A DNA stretch of 64,000 nucleotides. Source: Rhodoferax antarcticus ANT.BR. Lineage in GTDB: Bacteria > Pseudomonadota > Gammaproteobacteria > Burkholderiales > Burkholderiaceae_C. Below the pieces are notes generated by a model that searched no databases, was not told where the DNA came from, and was given only the letters and a program-made list of their open reading frames with translations. This document shows, piece by piece, positions 61,952-64,000 of this stretch. Positions within the stretch are counted from its first letter, which is position 1; every line of letters starts with the position of its first letter. The DNA lies in assembly GCF_001938565.1 (NCBI RefSeq), contig NZ_MSYM01000011.1, forward strand, positions 248,001 to 312,000, read 5' to 3'. A program made the position numbers and the translations under genes.

Positions 61952-61960
61952 GAGGCAGCC

Positions 61961-62278
61961 ATGGTATCCGCGTGGTTGCCCCTCGTTTTTGCCCTGGGCA
62001 TTCTGGCGGCTCTTCCGTTTGGGCTGAAATGGTTGCAGCGCCGCATGGGTGGGGGTGTCACCGGCAATGGTGCGGCCTCCAAAGTGGTGTCCGCTGTGGC
62101 GGTGGGGCCGCATCAGCGGGTGGTGACCGTTGAAGTGGGGCCAACGGAGGCGCGGGTCTGGCTGACGCTGGGTGTTACCGCGCAGAACATTACCTGTCTG
62201 CACACCATGGCTGCGGTGCCAGGTCAGTTGGATGTAGCCCGTATACAAGACGTGCCGGTGACGCCGTTGGAGAAGTAG
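61961..62278 (+). CDS. fliO: flagellar export assembly protein FliO
   Basis: This 105-residue protein has one membrane helix ([20 protein letters not shown]) and a basic cytoplasmic domain. The domain includes [20 protein letters not shown] with [20 protein letters not shown]. FliO is poorly conserved but occupies its usual place between fliN and fliP. It aids FliP ring formation. Confidence 0.88.
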   Translation: MVSAWLPLVFALGILAALPFGLKWLQRRMGGGVTGNGAASKVVSAVAVGPHQRVVTVEVGPTEARVWLTLGVTAQNITCLHTMAAVPGQLDVARIQDVPVTPLEK

Positions 62279-62286
62279 GCTTCTCG

Positions 62287-63060
62287 ATGAAAGTATTTAA
62301 AAATCATAGCATTCAGCGCAGTTTTTATAAGGGCTTGACGGCAATTTTGTTGTTAACCTTGCATGCAGTGACGCTGGCACAAAACAACGCACAACTGCCG
62401 CTGCTGGTGGGGACCGGTGGCTCGGGTACGAGTTTTTCGGTGCCGATCCAGACACTGTTGTTTTTCACCGCGCTGTCTTTTCTGCCCGCCATTTTGCTGA
62501 TGATGACGAGTTTTACCCGCATCGTGATTGTGCTCTCCTTGCTGCGTCAGGCGCTGGGGACGCAGTCAGCGCCGCCCAATCAGGTGGTGGTGGGTTTGGC
62601 ACTGTTTCTCACGCTGTTTGTCATGGGGCCGACGCTGGACAAGGTTTATGCCGACGCCTATCTGCCTTACAACAACAACACGCTGACTTTTGAGCAGGCT
62701 TTGCCCAAGGCAGAGGCACCGATGCGCGAATTCATGAGCAAACAGACGCGGCAGTCGGACTTGGCGCTGTTTGTCAAACTGGCCAAACTCGATGTTAAAA
62801 CCGATGCCACGACCGCACCCATGCGGGTGCTGATTCCGGCGTTTGTCATCAGCGAGTTGAAGTCAGCGTTTCAGATCGGCTTCATGATCTTCATTCCTTT
62901 TTTGGTGATTGATATTGTGGTGGCCAGCGTATTGATGTCTTTGGGCATGATGATGTTGTCACCAGTGCTAGTGGCGCTGCCTTTCAAGCTGATGATCTTT
63001 GTGCTGGCTGATGGTTGGAACCTGCTGATCGGCTCCCTGGCCGCCAGTTTTGTTACCTGA
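62287..63060 (+). CDS. fliP: flagellar export channel protein FliP
   Basis: This 257-residue export channel subunit has a cleavable signal peptide, then [40 protein letters not shown] and LREFM-type [16 protein letters not shown]. It ends with [40 protein letters not shown]. Residues 5-20 of the signal peptide ([16 protein letters not shown]) come from a dispersed-repeat copy at 62299-62352. Confidence 0.96.
   Translation: MKVFKNHSIQRSFYKGLTAILLLTLHAVTLAQNNAQLPLLVGTGGSGTSFSVPIQTLLFFTALSFLPAILLMMTSFTRIVIVLSLLRQALGTQSAPPNQVVVGLALFLTLFVMGPTLDKVYADAYLPYNNNTLTFEQALPKAEAPMREFMSKQTRQSDLALFVKLAKLDVKTDATTAPMRVLIPAFVISELKSAFQIGFMIFIPFLVIDIVVASVLMSLGMMMLSPVLVALPFKLMIFVLADGWNLLIGSLAASFVT
62299..62352 (-). 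repeat. dispersed palindromic repeat forming the FliP signal peptide
   Basis: On the minus strand it reads AAAATTGCCGTCAAGCCCTT, then ATAAAAACTGCGCTGAATGC and TATGATTTTT. It is read in frame by fliP. The copy in the flgH signal peptide has the same orientation relative to its gene and the same frame. Confidence 0.6.
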
Positions 63061-63069
63061 GGGCAGACA

Positions 63070-63339
63070 ATGAACGCGCAAATGGTGCTAACCATGGGGC
63101 AGGATGCCCTGATCATGATGCTGATGGTGTCAGCACCCGTGTTGGGGGTGATCTTGGTGGTGGGTTTGTTGATCAGCCTGTTTCAGGCGGTGACCCAGAT
63201 CAACGAGGCAACCCTGGCGTTTGTTCCTAAATTAATAGCGGCTATGGCAGTGTTCGCGCTGGCTGGGCCCTGGATGTTGACGACCTTGGTGGATTACATC
63301 CGGCGTACCTTCGAGTCCATTCCGTCGGCGGTGATGTAG
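63070..63339 (+). CDS. fliQ: flagellar export channel protein FliQ
   Basis: This 89-residue protein has two membrane helices: LIMMLMVSAPVLGVILVVGL, LISLFQAVTQINEATLAFVP, and a second helix from KLIAAMAVFALAGPWML. This matches FliQ in size and sequence. It forms the channel with FliP and FliR. Nine bases follow fliP. Confidence 0.96.
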   Translation: MNAQMVLTMGQDALIMMLMVSAPVLGVILVVGLLISLFQAVTQINEATLAFVPKLIAAMAVFALAGPWMLTTLVDYIRRTFESIPSAVM

Positions 63340-63352
63340 TCAGGCACTGGCC

Positions 63353-64000
63353 GTGATCACTTTTTCAGAAGCGCAGTTGACAGCCTGGCTGTCGCCGCTG
63401 ATCTGGCCGTTTTTGCGCACCTTGGCGGTGTTTACCTCGGCGCCGGTGCTGTCTTCCAAAGCGTTTCCGGTGCGTGCCCGCATTGGGCTGGCTTTTTTTG
63501 TGGCCTTGGCGGCGCAACCTACCTTGGGTCAGCAGCCGGTGATCAGCATCACTGACAGCGCCGCCTTGGGCGCTGTTTTTCAACAGGTGGTGGTCGGGTT
63601 GGCCATTGGTTTTGCCATTCGGGTGGTGTTTGCCGCAGTGGAGTTGGCCGGTGAAGTGGTCGGCTTTCAAATGGGCTTGAGCTTTGCCACGTTTTTTGAC
63701 CCGTCGATAGGGGGGCAAGCCAGCGCAGTCGGTCGGTTTTTCAGTCAAATGACCTTGTTTATGTTCGTTGCGATGAACGGTCATCTGCTGGTGCTGATGG
63801 CGGTGATCAAGAGTTTTCAGAATTTTCCGGTCGATCAGAACTTTCTAGAAGCCCTGAAACAGATGAAGGTGCTGGATTTGGGGGTGGATCTGTTTGCCAG
63901 CGGTTTGTGGATCGCGCTGCCCATGGTTGGCATGCTGTTGTTTGCCAATCTGGCACTGGGAATCGTGTCCCGAGTGGCGCCGCAGATGAACATCTACGCC
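63353..64000 (+). CDS. fliR: flagellar export channel protein FliR (partial, cut by window end)
   Basis: The first 216 residues of FliR are present from a GTG start at 63353, 13 bases behind fliQ. It shows hydrophobic helices and family motifs: FLRTLAVFTSAPVLSSKAFP, RARIGLAFFVALAAQP, GEVVGFQMGLSFATFFDPSI and FANLALGIVSRVAPQMNIYA. The remaining ~45 residues should lie beyond 64000. Confidence 0.95.
   Translation, partial: MITFSEAQLTAWLSPLIWPFLRTLAVFTSAPVLSSKAFPVRARIGLAFFVALAAQPTLGQQPVISITDSAALGAVFQQVVVGLAIGFAIRVVFAAVELAGEVVGFQMGLSFATFFDPSIGGQASAVGRFFSQMTLFMFVAMNGHLLVLMAVIKSFQNFPVDQNFLEALKQMKVLDLGVDLFASGLWIALPMVGMLLFANLALGIVSRVAPQMNIYA

Noticed and set aside
63365-63784. Minus-strand 139-codon open frame near the window end
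   Set aside because: It is the shadow of fliR, whose plus-strand product matches the FliR family throughout.

Overview
The window is a near-complete flagellar regulon of a betaproteobacterium, most likely a Comamonadaceae member of the Rhodoferax type. Three things suggest this: the flhDC master regulator sits with motAB and cheYZ, the flg, flh and fli operon order is typical of Burkholderiales, and a short dispersed repeat recurs that I associate from memory with Comamonadaceae genomes. The taxon is inferred; no rRNA or marker search was possible. No tRNA, rRNA, CRISPR array or complete insertion sequence was seen.

Layout. Bases 1-4764 hold housekeeping genes: a membrane protein, a pteridine-reductase-like SDR, a MidA-type methyltransferase, a DUF2905 protein, thioredoxin 2, a phosphomannose-isomerase-type cupin and a ROK kinase. 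Bases 4761-15349 (minus) are flgBCDEFGHIJKL. Divergent flgA and then flgMN occupy 15499-17094. Bases 17204-23348 (minus) are flhB-flhA-flhF-flhG-like-fliA, an overlapping operon. Bases 23547-26506 (minus) are motAB-cheYZ behind a good sigma-28 promoter, and flhDC lies at 26683-27596.

Bases 27802-31800 are accessory DNA: a hipBA toxin-antitoxin pair and an Rpn-like nuclease gene flanked by two ~378-bp direct repeats that carry decayed gene fragments. Bases 31846-42496 are a nucleotide-sugar cluster: rfbF, rfbG, a MazE-like antitoxin, a MazF/PemK-like toxin fused in frame to RfbH, a NeuB-family synthase, an acetolactate-synthase-like TPP enzyme, two methyltransferases, an SDR and a HAD phosphatase. 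The set resembles the route to CDP-yersiniose-type branched 3,6-dideoxyhexoses. It abuts a TylF-type methyltransferase and a SPINDLY-type glycosyltransferase placed directly downstream of a flagellin gene, so flagellin glycosylation is a reasonable inference.

Bases 45582-48976 carry two divergent flagellin genes, followed by fliD, fliS and fliT. An AbiEii-like nucleotidyltransferase with a small partner (51918-52882) separates these from fliE and the fliFGHIJK and fliLMNOPQR operons. fliR is cut by the window end.

The genes cover basal body and rod (flgBCFG, fliEF), P and L rings (flgIH), hook (flgDEK, fliK), the export apparatus (flhAB, fliHIJOPQ and partial fliR), C-ring (fliGMN), stator (motAB), filament (fliC twice, fliD, fliST) and the regulatory cascade (flhDC, then fliA and flgM). 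CheA, CheW and receptors must be encoded elsewhere. The most unusual items are the toxin-RfbH fusion, repeat elements read in frame inside genes (including the signal peptides of FlgH and FliP), the Rpn-like gene between direct repeats, and the inverted flagellin pair sharing a 131-bp identical block in its normally variable centre.
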